Source: Cocos nucifera
Taxonomy: Eukaryota; Streptophyta; Magnoliopsida; Arecales; Arecaceae
Direction: 5' to 3'
Length of the DNA stretch: 64,000 nt
Assembly (NCBI GenBank): GCA_006176705.1
Contig: QRFJ01002473.1
Coordinates: forward strand, 62,001 to 126,000
Below, piece after piece: positions 46,329-57,240 of the stretch. The notes below the pieces were generated by a model, which saw only the letters and a list, made by a program, of their open reading frames with translations, had not been told where the DNA came from and did no database searches. The translations under genes and the position numbers were made by a program. Position 1 is the first letter of the stretch. Each line of letters begins with the position of its first letter.

Positions 46329-48823
46329 TGATAGGAATGGTGTACAGGGTGGAAGTAGGAATTTCAAAGCAAAAACATGAAATCATATAAACCAAATCCG
46401 AACCCTAGGACCATCTTATTAGCAATTAAATTATATAACATACATTTATATTATAAAAGAAAGTATTAGAATATACTTCTTATCACTAAATCCTAAATTG
46501 AACTTGATCGTCGGTAGCAGTCCATCAGGAGTTTCCACCTAGGTGCCTCACGTGTTCATCCTCCAACATTGATCCACACAGATACTTGATCAAGACACCA
46601 GCACCTCTTTAATTTATATAATTAGAGTTCTAATAATAAGAACTTTAATTAAAAGGGCAAGACCTTCTTTAGCCTTTATGTCACCTTCCTTGCCTCTCCT
46701 TATCTATCTTTCTTTTTCTTTGTCTTCTTAATTTTTCTTCCTAATCTCTTAGTCTTAAGATGACTTCTTATCCTTATAAGGACAAGGTCTAGACAAGAGA
46801 AGGGTAGAAAGAAAATTGGATGAAAGAAAACTTTTATAAAAAAGAAAGATAATTTTCACATATCCCAGACTCAAGGTATGCACCCTTATTTGTAATGTAA
46901 GGGTGTCAACACAATTTCTTGCACACTTAAAAAAAAAAAAATCATGTACCTTCAGCCAATCTCATGCCTCATCAGAAAATAATGAAATGTGGAATTAGTT
47001 CAGGAGCTGTCTTAAAGTAGAAGGACTCTTGGACTAAATCTACATAAGTTATTTATGAAGAGTCGCAATATTTCATCATTGGCGCCACCCTTTTCATCCG
47101 TTAGATTAGATAAAAGGGCCATCCAATGGCTCTAAGAAGGGATTCCCATTCAGCAAGAAGGCATGGAGATGATCTTTGAATAGTCAAAGTCCCAAGGAAC
47201 TTTGACTTGGTCTAAGAGGTGTCAAGAAGGAGTGGGCGGCATGGAGTCCTAGGTGGCAAGGAGTCTTGGGCGACAAAGAATCCTGGGTGACAAAAATTAA
47301 AAAGAAAATGGAGTTTTTAACTTGTAGAATGACTCTTTATTGCCCCATATCAGATGTCCATGCCTATTCAAAATTTTTTCATGACATAACAAATGGAAAA
47401 AGTCAAAGAAGGTAGGCGCCAACTAATTCTATGCGCCAAAAAAAAAACTTTGCGCATGAAAGACTTCCCATGCACAAGAGAGAGACTCTCTAGCATGTGG
47501 GATTTAGGTATGTGGCACCCGAACTGAAGCCCAATGAGTCTAGGTTAATCCAATTCAAGACCAAATCCTATTTGGCTCAAATCGGACCTTAATTAGCCCA
47601 AATCGGAAGCTGATTTGAATCCAATTCAAATCCAGGTGCTAGGGTTTGCTACATGTGCTAGCATGTTCATCTTGCAAACATGGTCCAATCCAATTAGACT
47701 CTTAATCAACTCTCTTTGTGTGTGACCCATTGGGTTCCACATCTAACCAACAGTGAGTCTGGGTGTGATTTGACCTAATCTGGTTAGAACTCAACCAAAC
47801 CGATTTAGGTCAAAACTAGCCAACCCAATTTGACTTAATTTAGAACACTTTCTAATTTAATGATCAAATTAAAATTTTAATTTGATCAAACCCACAAGAC
47901 ATGATTGACGTCTAGCAATGTATCGTGACTTCTCGAAAGATGTAAAATTTTGATGAAAATACCAAAAATATCCTTCAGTGAAAATTACCATGCAACTAGA
48001 TCCTTCGATCTCCCTGCATCCTGAATATGACTCTGGGTATGAAATATGTCAATCCCAATATCATATTCATTTCTCTTTCAATCTTATGATGATGATTTAT
48101 TTAATGAAATATTAGAAACCATTTCTAATTTTCATCATGCTTTGATCAAAGTCTTCCTGAATCATCATTTGTTTGAAGCAGGTAAGATGCTATTTCCTCT
48201 TACCATGAGAGATTAATTCCATGTTAACCTACTCACAATCTTCATATATATAATCTACCATATCTAGATCATCTCGTACATAACTGAGTCATGAATAAAT
48301 ATGAACCAAAATATGGATTTATATATATAAGATTCTATGGTAGTTTCAGATCAAAGGATTATATGCACAAATTCCACTATGAGAACCATCTATTGACATA
48401 TAGATAAGACTTCATTAGATATTCTCAATTTGGATCAATTAAGTGAACTCATTCTCTAATGAGCACCCACATTCTTGTATTAGTGTCATACATAAGTTAT
48501 TATGAGATCAATCACCCTCTCAATCAAGTAAACAAAGAATGTGCTAGTCTTATCAAAAAATATTGATCCCTAACTCAATGTCCCATCGACTAGGAATATT
48601 TAAATTAGGATTTTAAGATTTTAGGTCTCACTGGTATGATCTCATCATAATCCTAAAATTATAGCCCTAATTTATAGGATTCATCATAATCTTAAATAAA
48701 TAATAAGACACTGCATATGATGAAATAAATGCCTTTATTTATTTATTAAAAAATATCATTACATGAGTTTGGAAGATAAAGAATAGCCTAAAAATTAATT
48801 GGCTTGAGGGCATATTCCTTTCA
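46329..48823 (-). repeat. 5' LTR of copia-2
   Basis: 2495 bp, plus-strand TGATAGGAATGG ... ATTCCTTTCA, partner of 38755-41245 (2491 bp). No gene. Confidence 0.93.
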
Positions 48824-49055
48824 AGTTCAAGAGAGCTTGCCTTAGCAGTCAAAGACCAAGCCTTCTCACTACCGAGCTTCTTTGTCCTTTCTAGTTCTTC
48901 AATTAAATGATGCTTGTTATTAATGTAGTCCATGGCATCCTTTTTATGGATCTATCGAAGGTGGGTGACTTCAACTGTGGCTTTTGAATAGCACTTTTTC
49001 AATCTCTGCAGCTCGTCATCCACCTTCTTCAACTTCTTCTTGGTTTGGTGAACTT
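48824..49055 (-). pseudogene. Antisense coiled-coil segment of gypsy A, proximal part
   Basis: Minus-strand frame: RKVHQTKKKLKKVDDELQRL, CYSKATVEVTHLR, one stop, IHKKDAMDYINNKHHLIEEL and KKLGSEKAWSLTAKASSLEL. Strongly coiled-coil-like. Without the solo LTR it joins the segment after the antisense gene's stop at 51585 (KPIIKDLK, then RKVHQ). It is either the extended C-terminus of that gene or a downstream antisense exon. Function unknown. Confidence 0.65.
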
Positions 49056-49060
49056 TTCTC

Positions 49061-51544
49061 TATTGAAAAATGTGTCCCAAAGTCAATCATCAGTATATTG
49101 ATAGTTGAACTGTATTATATCTATAATTGATTCATTAATAAATAAAATATATTTTTAGCATTTTTCATCACAAAGTATTCATCTTCTAATAAACTCTATT
49201 ATTGTGATGAATTTCTTAGGACTATTTAGCTTCAATAAAGAGAAAATTTATTGATGAGTCCTTAAATCTGTTCACAATCAAATAATAGACTGTTAATTAG
49301 GACGACAACATCTATCAAGTATAGGTCGTTGTATGCTATATAGGTTGGTTGTTCTCTTAACCAAGGAGTGTGAAGATACTGGTATGACATACAGGTAAGA
49401 TATATGGGTACATCATCATTGAACGTGACCAACTCTAAAGTATTCTACTATCAAGAATGTCTCTGATGGGATATAGGTATAAGTGTCCCTTAGATCTGAG
49501 ATCACCTTAGTGACTTGCAAGCAACTCACTATGCTTTGGTACCGGACTAACTAAATTTTTAATTCAGTAATGGGAGGCTTCTAGGCACAGTCAAGTACTT
49601 GTGAAGTCAGAGTGTGATGAAGATGAAATTGACCACTTCAAGAGTTGGAGAAAAATGTATCACTGTATTTCAATATAGCAAAATGGTCAGGACAATCCAT
49701 CAGATGGATTTGATATTTTGAAGTACAATGTGGACAATCTTATCAAAATTGATAGTTGAACTTTGAGGTATCCTATGATTATTTTGGTCAAGGGGATGAA
49801 TTATATGAAAACTATATCTGCATGGGTTCTAAGGATATTGTTCTACACATTTGACCTATCCAGCCATCGGATACCATTGCTAGATGGTTATTTTGATTGA
49901 TATAAAAATTTATTTCTATACTATCAGATTAAATTTGAATCTATGAGATCACATACATTAGAGCTCATGATCTGATTAGATGGTTGATTGATAATTAAGA
50001 ATCGTTCAAGGGTTAAACGATCAATACGATTGGTGTTTAACCTAGCATAAGTGTTGCAGGAGGATTAGCAATTAGATTACTAATTAACTTAATTTGATTA
50101 ATTTAGAGGACTGAGATTAAGTCTAATTAAATAATTTAATTAGATTTAGTTTTGGCTTGATTGGATTAAGTCCAATTGGTTTATTGGATAAGCCAAGTGC
50201 AAGGAAGAACTAATCCTAGTTCAACTAGGACTTGGATCAACTTAATTTTTTAATTTGAATAAAAAAATAAATTAGAATTAAATTTAATTTAATCTAATTT
50301 AATTAAGTTCTTAATTGGGTTAGATCTTAATTTAATTGAGTTCATTTACTTATGGTTTGATTTGGTTTAAGAAACCATATATGACCAAGTCAAAATAGGA
50401 ATCCTAGTATGACTAGGATTCCCTATCCTTGTGCCACCTTAGTCCCAACACCCACCCTTCATGCCCTCTTTGATTTTGCATGAATTCTCCATGCCAAGAG
50501 AAGCCCACTACATCCCAAGGTCCTCCTCTTTCTTTCTTACATGGTAAATTAAGTGTGGACCAAGTCAAAGTAGGAATTGATTTTGATTTCAAATTCTATG
50601 AGATAGAATTTTAGAAAACCAAAACTCCTCCTATAGTGCACCAATTCCACCCAGATTTTTTCTAGGATTTTCATGACTTTTAGAGGAGTTTTTAAATTAC
50701 AAAACCTGATGGTCCATAGTTGAAAAGAATGAGGGGGTGCCCAAGAGCTGGGTGCCCCAAATCATGCCTTAATTGGACCTTCCTTACTAGATATTTGACC
50801 TAGAGAAGGAGTGGTCCATATCTCTCTATTTCAAATGAATTTTGGGCTGATTTCTTCATGGATTCTAGATATTTGAGAGGGCTCTTAGGCATGGGAAAAC
50901 CAAAAAAAAAATTATCTAGGGTGTGGGAATTTTAAAGATACCAATCAAGTTATCTAGGTAAGAGAATAAAGAAGAAGAGGATCTTCTTCTAGGGTTTTGT
51001 TCTACACCTCTTTCTCCATTATTTGTGAGATTTTGAGAGGAGTCTCAACATCACATATCATCTTTCTCGACATCTAAAAATTGGCGAGTTCAAGTTTTGA
51101 AGAAGAAAGATCTAGATCAATCGTCAAAGAAGGATCAGCACAGTTCTAGCAAATTATACTGATTTTTGGATACCGAACTTCTGATCAGCATTTGTGGGCT
51201 CGTGTGACATCTCTTAGAGGTCGGACATGTGTGTAGCTTGCAACATCATTCTCAAGCTTAGATCAACAAGTTAAAATATCTAACTTGCATAGGTAACAAA
51301 GATCCGATCTCCTCTTATTTATATGATTCTGATCTAGTGTAGATCTGTGTTGATATGATCAACACTTCTTCTTTCTTTATTTTTTTAATTTTTAATTTAA
51401 TGCCATGAAATAATCATGTAATAGATCTTAGATCTAGGATATTTTTAGATGTTTAAAATTAATTTTGATTAATTTAAGTCTTTTACTATCTGATCTTGAA
51501 AAAGTTTTAAGATCTAGCTCCAAAATCCTGATCTGGTTCTTTCA
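49061..51544 (+). mobile_element. Solo LTR of the copia C/D family in gypsy A
   Basis: 2.48 kb, TATTGAAAAATGTGTCCC to CTGGTTCTTTCA, aligning end to end with the 3' LTR of copia C (12853-15351; e.g. CTTAGGACTATTTAG near 49215 and 13008, AAGAAGGATCAGCACAGT near 51126 and 14930). Flanks are TTCTC (49056-49060) and CCCTC (51545-51549), three of five matching. No internal region remains. The first dinucleotide is TA, where the copia D 3' LTR has TG. Confidence 0.82.
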
Positions 51545-51584
51545 CCCTCTTCAGGTCCTTAATGATAGGTTTTAGAGGAAGATC

Positions 51585-53760
51585 TCAGGATAATGATGTG
51601 GCATCGACAGGAGGAGGTGAGTCATGATTATCTTTGCCACAGGCATTCTAAAACATAAGCATACCATGGCATAAACTTAAAAAAAAAAATTTTTACTAAT
51701 TCGAAATGTCCTAGTATAAGAAGGAAAAATGAAAAGAAAATATAATGAAAAAAAGTCTCAGACCTCTAAGAGAGTGGTCGAGGAGTTCATCATAGCATCA
51801 ATCGGTCCTAGCTCTCCATTGGCGAGCTTGGCAGGGGGGAGGTCGGCCGCGGTAGTGGATGGTTCCACTTCATCTTTAGAAGTCCCTTCATACAAGAAAC
51901 TGAAGTCAAGCTCGAAAAACTTGTTGTCCACCGTATCCTCACAAAGCTCGAAGTTGAAGGCCTCTTGGCTGAATTTGATGTTCAGATCTCTCATTTTGGA
52001 GGAGACCTTGAACTCCTCTATCGCCTGGACCATCACCTCCGAGATTTACCTAGAAATCTGCTCCTTCAGTTCGACAATCTTGGCTTCAGCCTTTCTCCTC
52101 CACTCTTCTTCTAGGCCTAAAGTGGTCTTCAACTCCACTGATGTTTCTTTCTCCTTATGGAGCATTTGTTGGAGACCCTTAACCTCAATAGATATATCCT
52201 TCAAAAAGCGGTCAACCTCATCTCTCTCCTTAATTAAGCACTCGACCTTGGCCTAATGATCCTCTTGGGCCTTCACCAACTCTGACTTTAAGTGGTTCAA
52301 TGATCTGATGTAGCCAAGCAGTTGGTGGCCCGTCTGTTAAAAAAAATATATATAATGAAGTGGGTTGTGTGAATGAGAAAACATTAAGAAATTTAAAGAG
52401 AAAGGGAAGGATGAGGTAACTACCTTAAGAAAGGATCCGAGTAAATCCCAAGTGTGTTGATCAATATCAGCATCGATGATTCTATCTATGACTTCAGGTA
52501 TGGTGAACCCATTGACCAAACCCTTGATGATTTCATGATTATTGAAGGGGTTCTCCCTCAACTCTTCATCGGAGCTATTGGGCCCATTGTGGTGGGCCTT
52601 CCGCTGAGACTTTCTTAGCATCCTTTTTATCTTCTTCTTCTCTGCCTCCTCTCTTTTGGTAGGAGGCTCTAGGACTGGAGCCTTGGTAGGAGGGCTAGGT
52701 GGCATCGGAGGTCCGACAACCTTGGCGGTGGTGCTGAACTCGGTAGTAGGAGGAGCTTTGGCGATGGGGGTAACTTCGAGGGCATCCATGGCACTGATGG
52801 GAGCCATGGAGCTCGAAAAGTCAACTCTTGCTTTTTTGGAACTTCGTCCGACGCCTTTTCTTTCCTCTTGTGGGCTAGGAGCCCCCTTGCGAGCATCTTG
52901 ATTGCCTTAGCATCCATTTCTGCAATGAAGAAAGGAGTATAGTTTAAAACAAAAAAAGAGAGAAGAAAGAAGAAGAAGGGGGTAACCCATAAACTTCGGC
53001 CATATACCTGCTGGATTTAGAGAGCTGAGGTCGAGGTTAAGCAGAGTTTATTCTTCTATTAGCTCGAACATTGGGGCTCGGTAACCTTTAATTTTGCTAA
53101 CTGACTCCTGATCCTCTCTCTCTAACACTGGGGCTCGGTGGATTGAATCCCTCAGATTTCTCCAAGGAGGGAGTCCTATGTGTAAGGTTAGAAAGAAAAT
53201 AAAGATAAACTTCTCTTTCCAATTATGGATGGAGGAGGGAGCACCCTTGAGCAACTTCTTCTTTCTGGACTGGGATAAAACATACCACCAGTCCTTTATA
53301 GTAGGATGACGCTTAAAAGTAAAGTATGTTCAAAAAAAGTGAAATGGTGGGCTGAACTTTGGTGGATAAGTAGAGAGTAAGAAATCCTATTATGAATCTA
53401 AAGGAGTTCAGCACCACAGAAGCTAATGAGATATTTAGAAAATGAAAAAGAACTACAATAAAGATGAGAAGAGGAAGCCTTAGTCCAGCACGAAAGGTCT
53501 CCAAATACAAGTAGAACCGACCTGAAGGAGGGGTGCAAGCTTAGCCACTCGATCCAGGAAGTTCTAGCTCATGCTCAGTAGGCACCCCATACTGGATCTT
53601 AATTAATGATAGATCTTCAACAATTAAGGAACAAGGGATGGTATGAAATTTGGCAGAGGTGTTGCCCTAGGTTCAGCTTCCATTTTGATCTTGGGGTTTT
53701 GGGGCATTGGGTCAATCAGACTCTTAGAATCGCTAGACCAAGAAATTTTGGATGACATTT
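51585..53760 (-). pseudogene. Tat antisense ORF protein (gypsy A), spliced, degenerate
   Basis: Minus strand. Exon 1 (about 53760-53008) carries YLETFRAGLRLPLLIF, FRFIIGFLTLYLSTKVQPT, LKGAPSSIHNWKEKF and GLPPWRNLRDSI, the conserved N-terminal domain of Tat antisense ORFs. Exon 2 (52919-52424) reads MDAKAIKMLARGLLAHKRKE, a Pro-rich linker, and GLVNGFTIPEVIDRIIDAD; a one-base deletion lies near 52837. Exon 3 (52333-51764) is a coiled coil (ECLIKERDEVDRFLKDISIE) with two stops, then FELDFSFLYEG. Exon 4 (51647-51585) reads NACGKDNHDSPPPVDATSLS. Inferred introns: 53007-52920, 52423-52334 and 51763-51648, all GT...AG on the minus strand with pyrimidine-rich ends. The antisense ORF family is known; the intron set is my inference. 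Confidence 0.78.
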
Positions 53761-54392
53761 AGATCAGATTAAATTAGGTAAATCTCCAAAAACTTAGAAA
53801 AAAGTGTTGGTGAAAACTCGAAAAAGCAAAATGGCAAAACCTACCTAGAAAACCTGAAGAGATTACAAAGAATATGAAAAAGCTAAGAATCAAGAGAACA
53901 AGAATGAGGGACTGACATAGGTTGATCAAAAAACTCAAGGAGAGGACCAAAGAGATGAAAGACAGTTGAGAAGAACGTCAATGGCTGAAGACGTTGCAAG
54001 AGAACAAAAGCAACAAGGACGGGATGCTCGGGGTGACAAAAAATGGAGAGGAAGAAGGAGCGCAAATCAAGGTGAGAAGCCATGGAAGAAGAAGAGGTTT
54101 AAATAGAAGAATAGAACCAGAGAAAGTTATGATTGCAGGACTTCTTCAGCCAACTTTAACCTACCATACATTCCACTCGCACCCGCCGCCTGATGAAACA
54201 ATAATTATGCCATACATAGAGCTCTGCACCAAATGAGTTTTCAAGAAATTTATCCCTTCAAGTCATTCGACATTAAACTTCAGTGTCAATTCAAAAAAAG
54301 GCAAAAGGTATCATTCTCCGAGAGCGGGAAGCTGGCAAGGAACTTCGACTACAGCAATTTTTTTGTATTCTCTTCATTCAAAATTCAAACTC
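53761..54392. other. Spacer between antisense gene and 3' LTR of gypsy A
   Basis: No recognised domain. Equivalent to 3301-3896 in gypsy B. A 66-residue minus frame at 54083-53883 is open but resembles nothing I know; it may be leader of the antisense gene. Confidence 0.5.
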
Positions 54393-54405
54393 GAAAGGAG
54401 ATAAG
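54393..54405 (+). other. Polypurine tract of gypsy A
   Basis: GAAAGGAGATAAG directly before the 3' LTR. Confidence 0.7.
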
Positions 54406-55588
54406 TATTGGAGGTAAAATAACCTCTGCTGAAGTCCTTAGCCATCGACCTCTCTCCTGTTGGAATTCATTGATCCCCTCAGCAACAAGTTCATACTATA
54501 GAACCTCTAGAAAGCACATAGAAGTCTGACAATACGATCTTTAACAGTGAAGAAGAATTATTGTTATACTAACCTTGCTTTTTGCCTAAAAATGAATGAC
54601 AGGCTTGGGGCTTGTTCGCACTCCTTTCAGACAAACTCCTCCAATCGCACTCTCTCCGAATGAACTCCTCCAGTTGCACTTTTTTTGGATGAACTTCTTC
54701 AGTCACACTCTTTCCGGATGAACTCCTCCAATTACACTTCTTTCGGATGAACACCTTCAGTCGCACTTCTTTCGGATGAACTCCTCCAGTTGCACTCCTT
54801 CTAGACGAACTCCTCCAGTTGCACTTCTTTTGGATGAACTCCTCCAATCATGCTCCTTTCAAATGAATTCCTCCAATCATGCACCTTTTGGACGAACTCC
54901 TCCAACGGTGCTCCTTCCAGTCGAATTTCTTCTGGATGAATTCCTCCAGTCGTGGACCTACTTAATCCCTGCTATGCTTGTCAGCTAAAGCTATCAAAAG
55001 AAATCTCATCAAATCACTAATACATAGCAACCACTCCGCAAAGGATGGAGCATAGAACTTCATATCTCAATTTAGGGGGAACCTACTTGCTTGCAGCCCA
55101 GGAAGCTTCCAAACTTCTTAAAGCCACTAGACATTGCCCCTAATAGACCTCGGTCGGTCATAAGTCCACCACATACCCCTAAGTCTCCAACCTACATTCA
55201 AAGTCCAACAAAGGAATCTCCATTGTCTACAAGTTGCGATAAATAATAACTCATTCTCGTAACAAACTCCACGTGACCTAAGCGGTACACTACCAGATGG
55301 TTATAACTATCACCATTAGTTTGTTACATGCTTCATCTATAAAAAAGATCCTTCAGATATATTTTCCTTTAAGCTCTCTTTCCCTTCCTACTACTCTGCT
55401 GCTCTGCTACTTTGCTTCTCTATTTCCTAAGCACTCCATTCCGGTTGATCGGAGAACTGACTTGAGCGTCGAAGGGTCTTGATGGAGCCACCCACCTCCA
55501 GTCTGGACTTTATTTTGCAGATCCCGTCGGTGGCCTCATCTTTCAACTCCAGTTATCTCCGACATCCTCATGGATTTCCGCACCAACA
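54406..55588 (+). repeat. 3' LTR of gypsy A
   Basis: TATTGGAGGTAAAATAACC to CGCACCAACA, aligning with 21000-22101. Contains the 29-bp minisatellite (about 54625-54955, roughly three units more than the 5' LTR) and TATAAAAAA at 55338-55346. Confidence 0.9.
54625..54955 (+). repeat. 29-bp minisatellite in gypsy A 3' LTR
   Basis: Same unit as in the 5' LTR (GAACTCCTCCAGTTGCACTT plus CTTTCGGAT-like end). Frames on either strand here are repeat translations, e.g. a minus frame with VHPKEV-type repeats. Confidence 0.85.
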
Positions 55589-56233
55589 TACATCATGACA
55601 TGTATGAGATCGAAAGTGGCATACTTACTAGGGATAGTGAGTAGGTATCAATCTAATTCGGATGAGAATCATTGGAAGGTTGTAAAGATAATCCTGAAGT
55701 ATTTAAGAAATACTAAGGACTAGTGGCTCATTTATGAAGATGTTGACTTGAAACTTATGGGATATACTGATTTTAGTTTTCAATTAGATCATGATGATAG
55801 TAAGAGTGTATTAGGTTATGTATTTACCCTAAATGGTAGAGCAGTCTACTGAAAAAGTTTCAAGAAGCATACTATGGTCGATTCTATGTACGAGGTGGAG
55901 TATGTCATGGCATCTGATGCTGCGAAGAAAGTTATGTGGCTATGGAAGTTTATCAACAAGATGGATGGTCCAATTCTGCTTTATTATGACAACACTAGAA
56001 CCATAGCTCAAGCAAAGAAGCCGAAGGCCCATCAGTACACCAAGCATATTCTGCATCGCTACCACCTTGTATGAGAGATCGTAGAATAAGGTGACACTGA
56101 GCTTCAGAAGATCGATGGAAAGAAAAACATGGCCAACCCATTAACTAAAGGCCTTGGAATCAAAGAGTTCGACAATCATAAATGAAAGATAGGTATTCGA
56201 TACTATCTGAATGGCTTTAGTCTAAGTGGAAGT
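55589..56233 (+). pseudogene. Copia D RNase H (continuation after gypsy A)
   Basis: Picks up the copia D frame: MTCMRSKVAYLLGIVSRYQS, VVKIILKYLRNTKD, a stop, DLKLMGYTDFSFQLDHDDS, FKKHTMVDSMYEVEYVMASD, LLYYDNTRTIAQAKKPKAHQ, YTKHILHRYHLV and KIDGKKNMANPLTKGLG. First Asp, Glu and third Asp are visible; A-E-Y is V-E-Y as in C. Stops near 55722, 55850, 56072 and 56087. Polypurine AAGTGGAAG at 56224-56232. Confidence 0.88.
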
Positions 56234-56404
56234 TGTTGGAAAATATATCCTAAAGCCAATTATCTAGTTTGTAGATGATTGAGCTAAATATAATTTATAC
56301 TTGAATTACAAATGAATAAAATTATTATTCTGACTTTTCATCACTCTAGTGCATCTTTCTTTAATGAACCTTTCTGTGATGAAGTTCTTAGGACTATTTA
56401 GACT
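56234..56404 (+). repeat. 3' LTR stub of copia D
   Basis: TGTTGGAAAATATATCC start, aligned with 12853 and 49061 up to CTTAGGACTATTT. Cut off at 56404 by the LTR of gypsy E. Confidence 0.85.
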
Positions 56405-56549
56405 TGTTGAGGATAAACCCTGCTCCCACCGAAGTCCAGTCTGATGCTTAGCCTAATATAACTAGTAATCATAGAAGAGCTTCGATCAAAAATTCTTCTT
56501 CAGTCAGACTCCTTCGACAGCTTTGATCGAGAATTCTCCTTCAGTCCGA

Positions 56550-57240
56550 ACTTTTCCATCAATCGGATTCCTCCAACAGTCGAACTCCTTTCGGACTTCT
56601 CCTTCAGTCGGATTCCTCCAAAAGCCAAACTCCTTTCGGACTTATCTTTCAGTCGGATTTCTCCAGTAGCTGAACTCCTTCCGAACTTCTCCTTCAGTCA
56701 AATTCCTACAGAAGCTGAACTCCTTCCGAACTTCTCCTTCAGTCAGATTCCTCCAGGAGCCAAACTCCTTCCATACTTCTTCTTCAGTCAGATTCCTCTA
56801 GGAGTAGAGCTCCTTTCAAACTTCTCCTTCAGTTAGATTTCTCTAGCAGTCGAGCTCCTTTTGGACTTCTCCTTCAGTCAGATTCCTATAGGAGCCAAAC
56901 TCCTTTCGAACATTTTCTTCAATCGGATTCCTATAGGAGCTGAGCTCCTTTCAGACTTCTTCTTCAGTCGGATTTCTATAGGAGCCAAGATCCTTCTAGA
57001 CTTCTCCTTCAGTCAGATTTCTCCAAGAGCCTTCAATCGAATTCCTCTAGGAGTTGAGCTCCTTCTGGACTTCTTCTTTAGTTGGATTCCTATAGGAGCC
57101 AAACTCCTTTCAGACTTCTCCTTCAATCAGATTCCTATAGGAGCCAAACTCCTTTTGGACTTCTTCTTCAGTCAGATTCCTCCAGGTGTCGAACTCCTTT
57201 CAAACTTCTCCATCAGTCGAGCTCCATCCAGATTCCTCCA
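56550..57240 (+). repeat. 45-bp minisatellite in gypsy E LTR
   Basis: About 15 degenerate units of CAGTCGGATTCCTCCAGGAG plus CCGAACTCCTTTCGGACTTCTCCTT-like sequence, 45 bp. Because 45 is a multiple of three, one frame stays open (56861-57244) with a 15-residue repeat; this is not a gene. Confidence 0.88.

Larger units (their letters stand above)
38755..48823 (-). mobile_element. Ty1/copia element copia-2, inserted in gypsy A
   Basis: Minus-strand copia of 10.07 kb with LTRs 38755-41245 (3') and 46329-48823 (5') of nearly equal length. Flanks are AGTTT (38750-38754) and AGTTC (48824-48828). Canonical primer site and polypurine tract. It splits the antisense coiled-coil segment of gypsy A, whose frame resumes across it. 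Coding parts have many stops, though the LTR pair still aligns end to end. Confidence 0.93.
21000..55588 (+). mobile_element. Tat-lineage Ty3/gypsy element A (host of three insertions)
   Basis: 5' LTR 21000-22101, gag, protease, RT, RNase H, archaeal-type second RNase H, integrase, 3' UTR tandem repeats, antisense gene, polypurine tract, 3' LTR 54406-55588. The target duplication is TACGC (20995-20999) and TACAT (55589-55593), two transitions apart, and copia D reads continuously across it. Removing copia-1, copia-2 and the solo LTR leaves about 12.5 kb. Dual RNase H plus an antisense ORF are known features of the Tat/Ogre lineage. All coding parts are broken. Confidence 0.9.
15352..56404 (+). 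mobile_element. Ty1/copia element D (outermost, heavily interrupted)
   Basis: Truncated 5' LTR (15352-16593), tRNA primer site, leader, gag remnant, protease, integrase and RT up to 20999, then after a 34.6 kb gypsy insertion the RNase H (55594-56215), polypurine tract and a 171-bp stub of 3' LTR (56234-56404), which gypsy E cuts off. Continuity is exact: RT reads up to TCTATCATGTACGC and resumes with CATGACATGTATGAG. Same family as copia C and F. Confidence 0.88.

Noticed and set aside
51729..52256. Plus-strand frame of 175 residues, Ser-rich
   Set aside because: It lies opposite exon 3 of the antisense gene, whose minus-strand reading shows family motifs. The plus frame is a shadow.
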